64,000 bases of DNA. Source: an uncultured Akkermansia sp. GTDB taxonomy: Bacteria > Verrucomicrobiota > Verrucomicrobiia > Verrucomicrobiales > Akkermansiaceae. Location: positions 41,692 to 105,691 of the forward strand of contig CANQAC010000002.1 of NCBI GenBank assembly GCA_947589345.1, given 5' to 3'. Position numbers and translations under genes: made by a program. The notes under the pieces were generated by a model. The model saw only the letters and a program-made list of their open reading frames with translations. It did no database searches and was not told the origin of the DNA. Within the stretch, counting starts at the first letter, position 1, and every line of letters begins with the position of its first letter. Positions 63,983-64,000 of this stretch are shown here, piece by piece.

Positions 63983-64000
63983 ATGTCCCAAATCGTTGCC
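63983..64000 (+). CDS. Start of a gene cut by the window edge
   Basis: ATG followed by SQIVA, with AGAGGG 6 bp upstream as a ribosome-binding site and a second purine-rich run at 63960. Only six codons are visible, so no identity can be given. Confidence 0.3.

Noticed and set aside
1-64000. CRISPR arrays, rRNA, tRNA genes and insertion sequences
   Set aside because: Reading through the window showed no regularly spaced repeats, no rRNA-like blocks, no complete tRNA cloverleaf and no transposase.

Overview
The window is a 64 kb piece of a Gram-negative bacterial chromosome. The best guess is the PVC superphylum, probably Verrucomicrobiota. Support for this is indirect: BamA and a complete ADP-heptose pathway (outer membrane), menaquinone genes, a sodium-pumping methylmalonyl-CoA decarboxylase as in propionate formers, an RpoD with a long lysine-rich N-terminal extension, and few clear Shine-Dalgarno sequences. 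No species can be named from sequence alone. I see no rRNA, tRNA, IS element or CRISPR array.

Left end, 1-8454: an accessory region. Three overlapping minus-strand genes encode a SNF2-type helicase, a beta-class adenine methyltransferase (Mod-like) and a Res-like DEAD helicase cut by the window edge. A tyrosine recombinase gene of much higher G+C content follows. This looks like an imported, three-component restriction or anti-phage module.

Region 8641-19780: minus-strand housekeeping operons. They are pheA-holB-yicC-gmk, a three-module secreted protein whose signal peptide is out of frame across a 10-C homopolymer (candidate phase variation), and Sel1 protein-queG-zinc protease-HU-like-thioredoxin-like-trpS.

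Region 19779-34366: mutS, kbl-sdaA, a small RelE/ParE-like protein with an ABC permease, rpoD, fba, pyrC-DUF3820-menA and convergent menC.

Region 34600-48300: four perfect DnaA boxes within 90 bp at 35.3 kb mark a candidate replication origin, and two perfect 16-bp parS palindromes flank argS 11-13 kb away. In sampled genes, third-codon-position skew goes from C>G at 21 kb to G>C at 49.5 kb on the + strand, as expected for an origin in between. Genes here are a lipoprotein, ribD, a fused UGSC-family secreted protein, mfd, bamA, a DUF2156 protein, a YkgJ-like protein, a probable 6S RNA and argS.

Region 48443-64000: an outer-membrane barrel protein, the mmdADCB-type sodium pump operon, an SPFH/zinc-ribbon/TM2 membrane cluster, the hldE-gmhA-gmhB-hldD operon with a divergent heptosyltransferase, and a PPIase-ABC-F operon.

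A recurring feature is a good sigma70 promoter whose -10 element lies only about 4-16 nt before the start codon, so many mRNAs are predicted to be leaderless or nearly so. These promoter positions also decide several start codons given below.
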